Below are positions 1 through 8,348 of a stretch of 64,000 nucleotides of DNA, piece by piece; within the stretch, counting starts at the first letter, position 1; every line of letters begins with the position of its first letter. The DNA comes from MED-G17 sp963991985 (GTDB taxonomy: Bacteria; Bacteroidota; Bacteroidia; NS11-12g; UBA9320). The position numbers and the translations under genes were made by a program. A model generated the notes under the pieces. That model ran no database searches, was not told where the DNA came from, and saw only the letters and a list, made by a program, of their open reading frames with translations. The stretch is from positions 75,464-139,463 of the forward strand of contig CAXDRX010000003.1 of the NCBI GenBank assembly GCA_963991985.1, read 5' to 3'.

Positions 1-396
1 CAAGAAAAAATCTCCGCTCGATTGATGTGCTAGGTGTGCCAATACATTGGCCTTACCGCGTCCTTTGCCTAGATTGTTTTGGATGTTAAACATTTTATAA
101 TTTTCTTTCTCCTGAATAAATTTTCTGATTAGAGATTCCGTTTGATCTGTAGATTGATCATTTCCAATAAGTACTTCTAATTTTTCTCTGGGATATTCCA
201 GATTTGCAATACTTTCTAAAGATCTCAATATCAATTTTTCCTCATTTCGAGCGGCCAACAACAAGCTTACCTTTGGAAGATTTTGCCCTTCATAAGCTTT
301 CTCTTCTTGATGGATTGAAATGCCGTAAATTGAAAAAGCAAGTAACAAGAAAAATAGCAAAAGGAGAAACAAAGCAGAAATTTGAAGAATTATCAT
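1..396 (-). CDS. Glycosyltransferase family 2, N-terminal part (runs off the window)
   Basis: Reading the minus strand from an ATG at 396 gives an open frame to base 1. It begins with one hydrophobic helix (about residues 2-25) and continues into a GT2 fold: the strand 'KVSLLLAARNEE', then 'LEVLIGNDQSTDQTE' with the nucleotide-sugar-binding aspartate, then 'NNLGKGRGKANVL'. This is the usual start of a membrane-anchored GT-A glycosyltransferase that uses a UDP- or GDP-sugar at the inner membrane. The ATG overlaps the TGA of the upstream deacetylase gene as ATGA (4 nt), so the two are probably translationally coupled. The 3' part lies outside the window, so the sugar and acceptor cannot be inferred. 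Confidence 0.85.
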   Translation of the reverse strand, partial: MIILQISALFLLLLFFLLLAFSIYGISIHQEEKAYEGQNLPKVSLLLAARNEEKLILRSLESIANLEYPREKLEVLIGNDQSTDQTESLIRKFIQEKENYKMFNIQNNLGKGRGKANVLAHLAHQSSGDFFL

Positions 397-998
397 AAAC
401 CTCTAGAAATAAGCTCTTCTTCTGACAAATATTCTAAATATCTTGGAAGAAGATATTCTAAATTTTTTTGGGCCTTGACGCTGTCATGAAAAACGATGAT
501 TGATTTTTTCCTTGCTCTATTTTTGAGTCCCAATAGGGCTTTTTCACGATCTAAATTTTTTAAAAAATCCCAGCTCAGTTGATTCCACATTATTATCCTA
601 AAAGATTTTCTTAAATGAAAATATTGAGTCGGTTTTATCCTTCCATATGGCGGCCTGAAAAGCTTATTTCCCGGCATTAAGTTTTGACATTCGGAAATAT
701 TGCTGTAATAATCCTTATTTTTTGTAAACCAACCTTTTAAATGGTTGTAGGTATGATTGCCTACCTGATGACCCCTATTTTTTATTTCCTGAAATGTATC
801 AGGATATTTGTTAATATTCTGTCCAACACAAAAGAAAGTGGCCTTTGCCCCGTGGAAGGCCAACTGATCCATCACCCACGGCGTAATGCTCGGGTGTGGG
901 CCATCATCGAAAGTTAAGTAAATATGCTTTGAATCGATGTTTCGAATGTAGGTGCTAATCTGAATAAATCTCTCATTGATCGACCAACATTTATTCAT
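393..998 (-). CDS. Polysaccharide deacetylase (NodB-homology, carbohydrate esterase 4)
   Basis: About 201 residues, a compact NodB domain. The motifs appear in order: 'TFDDGPHP' (catalytic and metal Asp pair), 'GNHTYNH' (the two metal-binding His), 'RPPYGR' (catalytic groove), and a late 'IVFHDS' carrying the last conserved His. The family removes N- or O-acetyl groups from polysaccharides such as peptidoglycan or chitin-like polymers. No signal peptide is visible, so it may act in the cytoplasm or at the membrane with the coupled GT2. The ATG at 998 was chosen because the longer frame (to 1028) would run into the start of the divergent tolC gene, and homologues have about 30 residues before TFDDGP. 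The native substrate is unknown. Confidence 0.88.
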   Translation of the reverse strand: MNKCWSINERFIQISTYIRNIDSKHIYLTFDDGPHPSITPWVMDQLAFHGAKATFFCVGQNINKYPDTFQEIKNRGHQVGNHTYNHLKGWFTKNKDYYSNISECQNLMPGNKLFRPPYGRIKPTQYFHLRKSFRIIMWNQLSWDFLKNLDREKALLGLKNRARKKSIIVFHDSVKAQKNLEYLLPRYLEYLSEEELISRGL

Positions 999-1014
999 AA
1001 ATAAAGAACATTTG

Positions 1015-1022
1015 TACTTTTG
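1015..1022 (+). promoter_or_regulatory. Bacteroidota -7 promoter box TACTTTTG before tolC
   Basis: Exact match to TAnnTTTG, ending 4 nt before the ATG at 1027. With the usual distance from this box to the transcription start, the mRNA would begin at or next to the start codon. I could not find a convincing -33 element. Confidence 0.6.
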
Positions 1023-1026
1023 GAGC

Positions 1027-2433
1027 ATGCAGAAATGGTTTAGTGCCCTAACGCTTCTTTTTTTATGTGAATTGGCTTCGAGTCAAATTTGGGACTTGCA
1101 AAAATGCATCAGCCACGCTTTTGAAAAAAATCTTGACATTCATGTAGGTCAGCTTCAACTAGCTATCGCCAAAAACAATCAAAATCAAAGCAAATTAGAT
1201 AGACTTCCCAGTTTGGGTATGGACGCCAACCATAATTATAATCTCGGAAGAGCCATCGACCCATTTACCAATACATTTTCAAATCAAAGTATTCAGACCA
1301 ACCGATTCAGCCTCTCAAGCGGGATTACACTGTTTAACGGATTTCGAATAAATAATAATATCAGGAGACAAAATTTATCCTACCAGATTGCAGGAAGTTC
1401 ACTAAAGGTTGTGAAAAACAATATAGCCCTTTCAGTAGCCAATGCATATTTGCAAGTTTTGTTTAGCATTCAACAAAAGAAAATAGCGCAGAAGCAAGAA
1501 GAGAGAACAAATGTACAACTCAACAGAATTCAAAAACTATACGATGCGGGAGTTATCGACCCTTCCCAAATTTTAACTTTAGAAGCACAATTGGCTCAAG
1601 ACCAGGTAAATTTGGTAAATGCCGAAAACCTGATCAGGTCAAATTACGTTCGACTCAAAAATTTGCTTCAAATACCCATAGAAGAGAACTTTTCTGTTTT
1701 GCCACCGAAATCCATTGAAATAGAGATCTCTACTATTGAAAGTTTGACAACCATCTATCAAACTGCAGAAAACCAAATGCCCCAAATAGAATTGGCGAAA
1801 AAACAAGCCGAACAAGCAAATCTAGACATTCAGCTGGCAAGAGCCGCTATGTTGCCTACCCTCTCCTCATTTTATTCCTTACAAACTGTTTATTCGCAAT
1901 CCAACAAAAGCATCACTGATTTTAATCCAAGTTTTGATAGCATTGGCTTTGTAAATTCAACCAATGATGCTGTTCTAGTACAAAGGCTGAATGGAACTTA
2001 TATGCGCACTCCTTATTTTGACCAACTGAGCAACAATTTGGGCCAGAGTGTTGGATTTTCCTTGCGTATTCCGATTTTTAATCAATTGAGCAATAGAAAT
2101 CGATGGCAAAACGCCAAAATACAGGCAGAAATTGCCGAAAAAAATCAAGAAAATGCAAAAAATACCTTGCGACTAAATGTGGCACAAGCCTATACAGATT
2201 ATCTCAATGCTGCAGCTAGTTTGCAAGCCTCCAAAGAAAACCAAAGAATTCAAGAAAAAAATTATGCACTGATTCAACAAAGATTTGAAGCTGGTTTAGC
2301 GAATAGCTTTGATTTGCTATTGGCGAAAAACAACTTAGAATCCGTCATTTCCAATAATTTAAGGGCACAATACGACTTCCTTTTTAGAAAATTAATATTG
2401 GATTTTTACCAAGGCAAACCGCTAAAACTATAA
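1027..2433 (+). CDS. tolC: TolC family outer membrane efflux protein
   Basis: 468 residues. A signal peptide (residues 1-20, ending near 'ASS|Q') precedes two tandem OEP repeats rich in Gln, Asn and Ala heptads ('NAYLQVLFSIQQKKIAQKQ', 'LEAQLAQDQVNLVNAENL'), as expected for the alpha-helical tunnel of TolC trimers. The conserved 'YDAGVIDPSQILTLEAQL' and 'RFEAGLANSFDLLLAKNNL' mark equivalent positions in the two repeats. It forms the outer-membrane channel of a tripartite exporter. ATG 1027 is preferred over the upstream frame start at 976 because it begins the signal peptide and lies 4 nt after a TAnnTTTG box. The adaptor gene follows with a 1-nt TAATG overlap. No inner-membrane pump gene is adjacent. 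Confidence 0.92.
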   Translation: MQKWFSALTLLFLCELASSQIWDLQKCISHAFEKNLDIHVGQLQLAIAKNNQNQSKLDRLPSLGMDANHNYNLGRAIDPFTNTFSNQSIQTNRFSLSSGITLFNGFRINNNIRRQNLSYQIAGSSLKVVKNNIALSVANAYLQVLFSIQQKKIAQKQEERTNVQLNRIQKLYDAGVIDPSQILTLEAQLAQDQVNLVNAENLIRSNYVRLKNLLQIPIEENFSVLPPKSIEIEISTIESLTTIYQTAENQMPQIELAKKQAEQANLDIQLARAAMLPTLSSFYSLQTVYSQSNKSITDFNPSFDSIGFVNSTNDAVLVQRLNGTYMRTPYFDQLSNNLGQSVGFSLRIPIFNQLSNRNRWQNAKIQAEIAEKNQENAKNTLRLNVAQAYTDYLNAAASLQASKENQRIQEKNYALIQQRFEAGLANSFDLLLAKNNLESVISNNLRAQYDFLFRKLILDFYQGKPLKL

Positions 2434-3743
2434 TGAAAAGAAAAACAATCTATATCTCCTTAGGCATCCTGCTTTTGATTCTTGCGCTCTTCATTACCAA
2501 GAAACAACTTCAGCCAAAGGGAATTGCAGTGTCCCTTGGCAAGGCAAAATTTCGCACCATCACAGAGTCTGTTTTTGCAAGTGGTAAAATCCAACCAGAG
2601 GTTGACGTAAGTATAAGTTCAGATGTTTCTGGGGAGATTATTTCACTGTATGTCCACGAAGGCGATACGGTAGAACCAGGTCAATTATTGGCGAAAATAG
2701 ATCCAGAAATATATATCACTGCCAAGGATCGAGCCTCTGCAGGACTAAAAACCGCAAAAGTCAACCTTCAAAATGCTAAAGCAACCTTGTTGCAATCCAA
2801 ACTAAGAAAAAAACAAGCCGAATCAAACTTTGTGCGCAACAAAAAGCTATTTCAAAATGGGGTAATTGGTCAAACAGAGTGGGAACAAATAGAAACCAAT
2901 TTTGAAATTGCTGTGGCAGACCAAAAAGCATCTGAGGAAAGGGTACTTTCGGCAAAATATGCCATAGAAACTGCTGAAGCCAACTTGAAAGAAGCCATTA
3001 AAGGATTAATGCTTACCAACATAAGCTCTCCTTCGAGCGGAGTCATCTCAAAATTAAAGGTAGAGCAAGGGGAGCGCGTGGTAGGAACAGCACAAATGGC
3101 AGGTACAGAAATGATGATTTTGTCAAACTTCAAGAATATGGAGGTATTGGTTACAGTGAGTGAAAATGATATTTTAGAAATAGAACTCGGTGACAGTTGC
3201 TATATAGAAGTAGATGCATACGGTGAACGAAAATTTAAAGGCGTGGTCACCGAGATGGCAAAATCTTCTACAAGCTCTAACGTTCAAGGGGCCAACAATG
3301 GTGAAGTAACCGAATTTGAAATCAAGGTGAGATTGCTGGAATCCTCTTACCAAGATTTAAACAAAAAAGGCAAAGAACCATTTCTACCTGGCTTGAGTGC
3401 AAGTGTGGAAATTATTACTCGAAAAAAAGAAAATGCTCTGTCACTGCCCATAGAAGCAGTCACAGCAAGATTGGAAAACTCCTCATCTGATAAAAAAGTC
3501 GAAGTTGTTTTTGTTACCGACCAAGGCATGGCAAAAAAACAAAAAGTTAAGGTGGGTATCCAAGATGCTCGTTACATAGAAATTATAGAAGGAATTGATT
3601 CGTCTTCTAAGGTAATTATTGGGCCATTTGATGCTGTAAGTCAAGGTCTGAAAGATGGTCTACAGGTATACGCTCAACGCAAAGGAAAGGCAGGGAAGTT
3701 TGGCGCTAAAAAAAGAAGAAGAAAATCAAGAAAAAAAGAATAA
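2433..3743 (+). CDS. HlyD/MacA-type periplasmic adaptor subunit (membrane fusion protein)
   Basis: 436 residues with an N-terminal signal anchor (residues 5-21). A lipoyl-like half motif 'GEIISLYVHEGDTVEPGQLLAKID' is followed by a long alpha-helical hairpin (about residues 95-190), the second lipoyl half ('SSPSSGVISKLKVEQGERV') and a beta-barrel region. This is the order of the RND/MacA adaptor family, which bridges an inner-membrane pump to TolC. It is coupled to tolC through TAATG. The extreme C-terminus is strikingly basic (about 11 of the last 14 residues are Lys or Arg), encoded by an A-rich run that also covers the gpsA initiation region. A partner pump (MacB or RND) must lie elsewhere. 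Confidence 0.9.
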   Translation: MKRKTIYISLGILLLILALFITKKQLQPKGIAVSLGKAKFRTITESVFASGKIQPEVDVSISSDVSGEIISLYVHEGDTVEPGQLLAKIDPEIYITAKDRASAGLKTAKVNLQNAKATLLQSKLRKKQAESNFVRNKKLFQNGVIGQTEWEQIETNFEIAVADQKASEERVLSAKYAIETAEANLKEAIKGLMLTNISSPSSGVISKLKVEQGERVVGTAQMAGTEMMILSNFKNMEVLVTVSENDILEIELGDSCYIEVDAYGERKFKGVVTEMAKSSTSSNVQGANNGEVTEFEIKVRLLESSYQDLNKKGKEPFLPGLSASVEIITRKKENALSLPIEAVTARLENSSSDKKVEVVFVTDQGMAKKQKVKVGIQDARYIEIIEGIDSSSKVIIGPFDAVSQGLKDGLQVYAQRKGKAGKFGAKKRRRKSRKKE

Positions 3744-4651
3744 CAGTTTTAGGAGGGGGTAGTTGGGGTTCTGTTTTGGCATCTATTTTGAGCTCTAATG
3801 GCCCCATAGAATGGCACTCCTTTCATAATGACTTTGATCCGCAGGTCTTAGAAAAAGACGCATCAAAACAAAATATTAAGACCGCTCCATTCTTACAATT
3901 TGATGAGCTTCCAAACTTTATGTTGGTAGCTATACCGGCAGCCTTCTTGCATGAATATATCCACTCTATTGTTTCCTTTTGTTCAAAACATAAAATTCCA
4001 ATTGTTTCGGTTGCTAAGGGCATTCTAAAAGATTACCAAAAACCCTTTATCCAATGCCTTGAGGAAGATTTTGATTTTCCGGACTCTTTAACCTCTGTTT
4101 TGGTTGGTCCATCACACGCAGAAGAGGTAAAGCAAAACAAACCTACTCAGGTTGCGATTGCAAGCAATAACAAATTTCTTTTTGAACCTTTTAGAAAAAA
4201 AATTCAACAAACCAACTTTACTGTTCAATGGCAAAATAACACAAGATCTCTTGAATGGGCTAGCGCACTCAAAAATGCCTATGCCATTGGTTCTGGTTTG
4301 CTGGACGCTTGGTACATCAGTGACAATCTAAAAGCTTTGTTTGTGTCAAAATGCTATTTGGAATTGGAGAGCTTTTTAAAAAAATTCAATGATACAGGTG
4401 ACCATCATATATTGGGCGACCTATTGGTTACGACTTATAGCAAGCATAGCCGTAACTATCGACTGGGTTACACCCTTGCATCAAACAAGAAACACAATAT
4501 ACATTTGGATGGGCTTCAAATGACCCCTGAAGGCTATTTTGTTTTAAGCAATGTACCCGAACTGCCCGAATTACCCATTTTTCAAGCCATCAAAAGAATT
4601 GTTTTGATGGGGGAAGATGCCAAAGGACTTCATGCTATTTTGATGCAGTAA
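3725..4651 (+). CDS. gpsA: Glycerol-3-phosphate dehydrogenase [NAD(P)+], apparent non-canonical start
   Basis: About 308 residues. It makes sn-glycerol 3-phosphate from dihydroxyacetone phosphate for phospholipids. The Rossmann motif 'ITVLGGGSWGSVLA' is followed by 'VLVGPSHAEEV', then 'ALKNAYAIGSGLLDA' with the catalytic Lys, then 'GDLLVTTYSKHSRNYRLG' with the substrate-binding Arg-Asn. The first ATG, GTG or TTG in frame is the TTG at 3776, which would delete the GGGSWG nucleotide-binding loop. The frame is open back to a TAA at 3707, and the codons there are AAA/AAG, ATC (3725) and ATA (3740). I placed the start at ATC 3725, so the protein begins like homologues ('xKKKRITVLGGG'). It overlaps the adaptor gene in the -1 frame. 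The function is secure; the start is not. Confidence 0.85.
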   Translation: MKKKRITVLGGGSWGSVLASILSSNGPIEWHSFHNDFDPQVLEKDASKQNIKTAPFLQFDELPNFMLVAIPAAFLHEYIHSIVSFCSKHKIPIVSVAKGILKDYQKPFIQCLEEDFDFPDSLTSVLVGPSHAEEVKQNKPTQVAIASNNKFLFEPFRKKIQQTNFTVQWQNNTRSLEWASALKNAYAIGSGLLDAWYISDNLKALFVSKCYLELESFLKKFNDTGDHHILGDLLVTTYSKHSRNYRLGYTLASNKKHNIHLDGLQMTPEGYFVLSNVPELPELPIFQAIKRIVLMGEDAKGLHAILMQ

Positions 4652-7463
4652 TCTGCAACTCGTTTCTTAAGAATGGAGCTGTTGGAGCAAGCTTTTTTGC
4701 CACTTCCTCTGGATTCCCTTCAGCCACAATTTCACCCCCTTTCGCTCCACCTTCCGGTCCCATATCAACTACCCAATCGGCTACTTTGATTACATCCAAA
4801 TTGTGCTCTATCACCAAAACAGTATTTCCTTTGTCCACAATTTTATTCAATACAGACAGTAGAATGGAGATGTCTTCAAAATGCAATCCGGTAGTTGGTT
4901 CATCAAGAATATATACTGTATTTCCCGTACTTATTTTTGACAATTCAGTGGCCAGTTTAACCCTTTGAGCTTCTCCACCAGATAAGGTCACTGCACTTTG
5001 CCCCAATTGAATATAGCCTAGGCCTACCTGTTTGAGTGCATCAATTTTCCTAAAAACACTCGGAATAGACTCAAAAAAATCACAGGCTTCGTTTACTGTC
5101 ATATTCAGTACATCCGTAATGGTTTTTCCTTTGTACCGAACGCTCAATGTTTCCCGATTGAAACGTTTTCCCTGACATGAACTACAAAGCACTTCGACAT
5201 CGGGTAAAAAGCTCATTTCAATCACTGTTTTACCTCCACCTTTACAATTTTCACAACGTCCACCTTTTACATTGAAACTAAATCTACCTGGCTTAAATCC
5301 TCTTACTTTGCTCTCGGTCAATTCTGCAAACAGGGTCCTTATGCCCGTAAAAAAACCAACATAAGTAGCTGGGTTGCTTCTGGGTGTTCTGCCAATCGGT
5401 GATTGATCTATGGAGATAACCTTGTCAATATATTTTAGACCTTTTATTGATTTGTAAGGCAAAGCTCTTTTTTTGGATTGGTAAACATAATTGTGCAGTA
5501 TCGGACTGAGCGTTTCATTGATAAGCGTTGATTTACCACTTCCTGAAACGCCCGATACGCAAACAAACTTTCCTAAAGGCAATAAAAAATCAATGTTCTT
5601 TAAGTTGTTTCCTGAGCAACCCATAAGTTGAATTTTTTTTCCGTTTCCTTTCCTCCTTACATTTGGTATTTCTATTTGCTTTTTCCCTTTTAAATAGTCA
5701 GAAGTAAGAGAATTTTGAGCAGCAATTTGAGTGTAGTTGCCCGCCGCAACTAGTTTCCCACCATGGGCTCCTGCTTTTGGACCAATATCTAAAATATGAT
5801 CGGCATTGCTCATGATGTCCTTGTCGTGTTCCACAACAATGACCGTATTGCCCATATCGCGTAGTTCCTTCAAGGCATCGATCAATTTATGATTGTCTTT
5901 TTGATGTAGACCTATGCTTGGTTCATCAAGGATATAAAGTACTTCCTCTAGTTTTGAACCTATCTGTGTTGCCAAACGTATTCTCTGTGCTTCGCCACCC
6001 GACAGGGTTCTAGACGGGCTATTTAAAGTTAGATATCCTAAGCCGACATCCATCAAAAAGTTCACTCTCTCGGATATTTCTTTTAGCAGTCCAAGAGCAA
6101 TTTTCGATTGTCTGTCGCTCAAATGATTGGGCAACTGTTCTAGCCAAAATCTCAACTGATCAATGCTCATTTGCGCAAGGTGACCGATATGAGTATCACC
6201 AAATTTGAATTGCAGCGCCTCTTTTTTCAAACGAAATCCATCACAAGCTTTGCAGGTCTGTACGGTCAGAAACTCTTCTGCCCATCGGTAAAGTTGATCA
6301 TAGCTTTTTTCATAAATTGCTTTGTTGAGCATCGGCAAAACACCATGCCATCTGCCACGATATTTAGCCCCATATGGCGTGCGTATTTCGATGTCTTCGG
6401 CATAACCGTTTAGAATGGCATCTTTTTGTTTTTCATTCAATTTTGAAATTGGATCTGCCATACTAAATTTGATTGCCTTGCTTAGGCCTCTAAGTTTGGC
6501 AAATGAATTGTTTTCCCGGTACAAACCCAATGGTGCTATCGCACCCTTATTAATGCTCAGATTTTCATCTTTAAAGATTAATTTTTCATCAATGGTACTT
6601 TCCATGCCCAAGCCTTCGCAAGTCGGACAATACCCGTAGGGACTATTAAAGGAAAATGTATTGGGCTGCGGTTCATCATAGGAAAGACCCGTTTTGGGAT
6701 CTACAAATGCAAGAGAGAAATAGGCGTTTTTTTGATTCCCCAAGTCAAAAATCTGCACACTTCCTTCACCATTTTTCATTGCCAAATGAATGCTCTCTTG
6801 CATTCTGGATTTATTTCTGGGAGAAGGCTCAATCTGGTCTACTAGAACTTCGATATCATGCACTTGATATCTGTTTAACTTCATGTCGGGTTGGATTTCC
6901 AATATTTTTCCATCCACACGGACTTTGGTAAATCCTTTTCGCCTAAGCTGAACAAAAAGTTCCTTATAATGACCCTTTCGCCTTTTTACCAGTGGCGCCA
7001 AAATGAGGTGTGCTTTGTTTTGAAATTGTTCAATTATTTTTTTTACAATTTCCTCCTTCGACATTCTCACCATGGGCAAGTTTGTTTCCATGGAGTAGGC
7101 CTCTGAAGCTCTTGCATATAACAGTCGCAAAAAATCGTAAATCTCAGTGATTGTCCCAACGGTGCTTCTCGGATTTTTTGAAACGGTTTTTTGTTCTATT
7201 GCTACAACTGGGCTTAAACCTTTTATGGATTCGACCTTAGGACGTTTAAGATTTCCAACAAATTGACGGGCATAAGTTCCATAACTCTCTAAATATCTTC
7301 TTTGTCCTTCGGCATAAAGGGTATCAAATGCCAATGAACTTTTTCCACTTCCACTTACACCTGTTATAACCGTTAGCGTGTTGCGTGGAATATTTACCGA
7401 AAGGTTCTGAAGATTGTGTTCTTGCGCCCCAACAACTTCAATATTTTCTAGATTTTTGGCCAA
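4635..7463 (-). CDS. uvrA: Excinuclease ABC subunit A
   Basis: 942 residues, full length for UvrA, the damage-recognition ATPase of nucleotide-excision repair in the cytoplasm. The first ABC half has Walker A 'GVSGSGKSSLAFDTLYAEGQRRY', signature 'LSGGEAQRIRLA' and Walker B 'LYILDEPSIGLHQ'. The second half has 'GVSGSGKSTLINETL', 'GRTPRSNPATY', 'LSGGEAQRVKLA' and 'VYILDEPTTGLH'. The C-terminal zinc module is complete (CENC...CSSC). The first one keeps only its second pair ('YCPTCEGLG'); the expected first CxxC is replaced by 'VDPKTGLSY'. The start is TTG at 7463, giving 'MAKNLENIEV', which fits the family. The stop overlaps the 3' end of gpsA on the other strand by 17 nt. Confidence 0.95.
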   Translation of the reverse strand: MAKNLENIEVVGAQEHNLQNLSVNIPRNTLTVITGVSGSGKSSLAFDTLYAEGQRRYLESYGTYARQFVGNLKRPKVESIKGLSPVVAIEQKTVSKNPRSTVGTITEIYDFLRLLYARASEAYSMETNLPMVRMSKEEIVKKIIEQFQNKAHLILAPLVKRRKGHYKELFVQLRRKGFTKVRVDGKILEIQPDMKLNRYQVHDIEVLVDQIEPSPRNKSRMQESIHLAMKNGEGSVQIFDLGNQKNAYFSLAFVDPKTGLSYDEPQPNTFSFNSPYGYCPTCEGLGMESTIDEKLIFKDENLSINKGAIAPLGLYRENNSFAKLRGLSKAIKFSMADPISKLNEKQKDAILNGYAEDIEIRTPYGAKYRGRWHGVLPMLNKAIYEKSYDQLYRWAEEFLTVQTCKACDGFRLKKEALQFKFGDTHIGHLAQMSIDQLRFWLEQLPNHLSDRQSKIALGLLKEISERVNFLMDVGLGYLTLNSPSRTLSGGEAQRIRLATQIGSKLEEVLYILDEPSIGLHQKDNHKLIDALKELRDMGNTVIVVEHDKDIMSNADHILDIGPKAGAHGGKLVAAGNYTQIAAQNSLTSDYLKGKKQIEIPNVRRKGNGKKIQLMGCSGNNLKNIDFLLPLGKFVCVSGVSGSGKSTLINETLSPILHNYVYQSKKRALPYKSIKGLKYIDKVISIDQSPIGRTPRSNPATYVGFFTGIRTLFAELTESKVRGFKPGRFSFNVKGGRCENCKGGGKTVIEMSFLPDVEVLCSSCQGKRFNRETLSVRYKGKTITDVLNMTVNEACDFFESIPSVFRKIDALKQVGLGYIQLGQSAVTLSGGEAQRVKLATELSKISTGNTVYILDEPTTGLHFEDISILLSVLNKIVDKGNTVLVIEHNLDVIKVADWVVDMGPEGGAKGGEIVAEGNPEEVAKKLAPTAPFLRNELQITASK

Positions 7464-7520
7464 TTACTTAAAAAAGACAGCTAATTTGCCTTTATTCAAA
7501 ATAATAACCGTTTGCGGTTG

Positions 7521-8297
7521 TTATAGTTTCTGTATTTTTTGATAAATACTTTGATCGGATATCTTTACTTCAAGTAAGAATACCCCCGCAGGTAATTGCC
7601 GAATATCCATTTGGTTTGATTTGCTGCTTTGTAAAAGCTCCCCGGAAAAATTGTAAATCTTTAAAACTGCATTTGGTTTGTTCACCCTAACAAAATTATT
7701 TACGGGATTGGGGAATACTGTCACTTCAGGCATAGACATCTTTTTCACTGCACTTACCTTTCCCTCAACCACAGAATATGTTGAAGAATAGTGATTGTCA
7801 TTGGTAGGTGTTCCATCGCCATTGGTGCACATAGTTACCGCATAAAAAGTCAAATCGCCTTTTCCAGAAGGTGGTGCCACCCATTTGATGGTCCATGTTT
7901 TTTTGTCTTGTTTATTCGTATTTTTTCCGTTGTGCCCAATATTCCCACCATTTCGCTTCAACCTTGTTTCTGAATTTTTAATCCAAGTTCCTATTTTTTC
8001 TTTGGTGCCAGTTTTTTCACATGTTATTTCAAATCCAAATACTGATTTTCCTGGGTCTTCCGCTGTAACCGAAACTTCAAAAGTATCCCCAGGTGTATAT
8101 GCCCCACCAGTCATGTTGGTACTGATCATATTGATTTGGTCTTTGGCTACAGCTCCATGACAATTCACACACGAAATATTATTGTCACCTGGAGAGCCGG
8201 TATGGCCCAAAACTGCGCTCGCTCCCGTACGGTTGGATAAGTTTACAAAAGCTATAATAGCTATGCAAAAGGAAAATAAGATTTTTTGAATAGGCAT
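7521..8297 (-). CDS. Choice-of-anchor V domain protein with T9SS type A sorting tail
   Basis: About 258 residues. Signal peptide (residues 1-25), then 'GHTGSPGDNNISCVNCHG', which contains a CXXCH motif. A Reeler-like beta-sandwich follows ('YTPGDTFEVSVTAEDPGKSVFGFEITC'), with a C-terminal tail 'VFPNPVNNFVRVN...' ending '...QKIQKL' typical of T9SS type A sorting. The family is named for this N-terminal domain combined with various anchors. The CXXCH could bind heme if the protein is exported unfolded, but in this family the Cys pair may equally form a disulfide or metal site. ATG 8297 was preferred over an upstream TTG at 8312 because that TTG lies inside a TAnnTTTG-like box (TATTATTG). Confidence 0.82.
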   Translation of the reverse strand: MPIQKILFSFCIAIIAFVNLSNRTGASAVLGHTGSPGDNNISCVNCHGAVAKDQINMISTNMTGGAYTPGDTFEVSVTAEDPGKSVFGFEITCEKTGTKEKIGTWIKNSETRLKRNGGNIGHNGKNTNKQDKKTWTIKWVAPPSGKGDLTFYAVTMCTNGDGTPTNDNHYSSTYSVVEGKVSAVKKMSMPEVTVFPNPVNNFVRVNKPNAVLKIYNFSGELLQSSKSNQMDIRQLPAGVFLLEVKISDQSIYQKIQKL

Positions 8298-8348
8298 ATT
8301 AATAAGTCCCAATAATAACCAATTTTTGTATTCTTAAGAAAAGACCGA

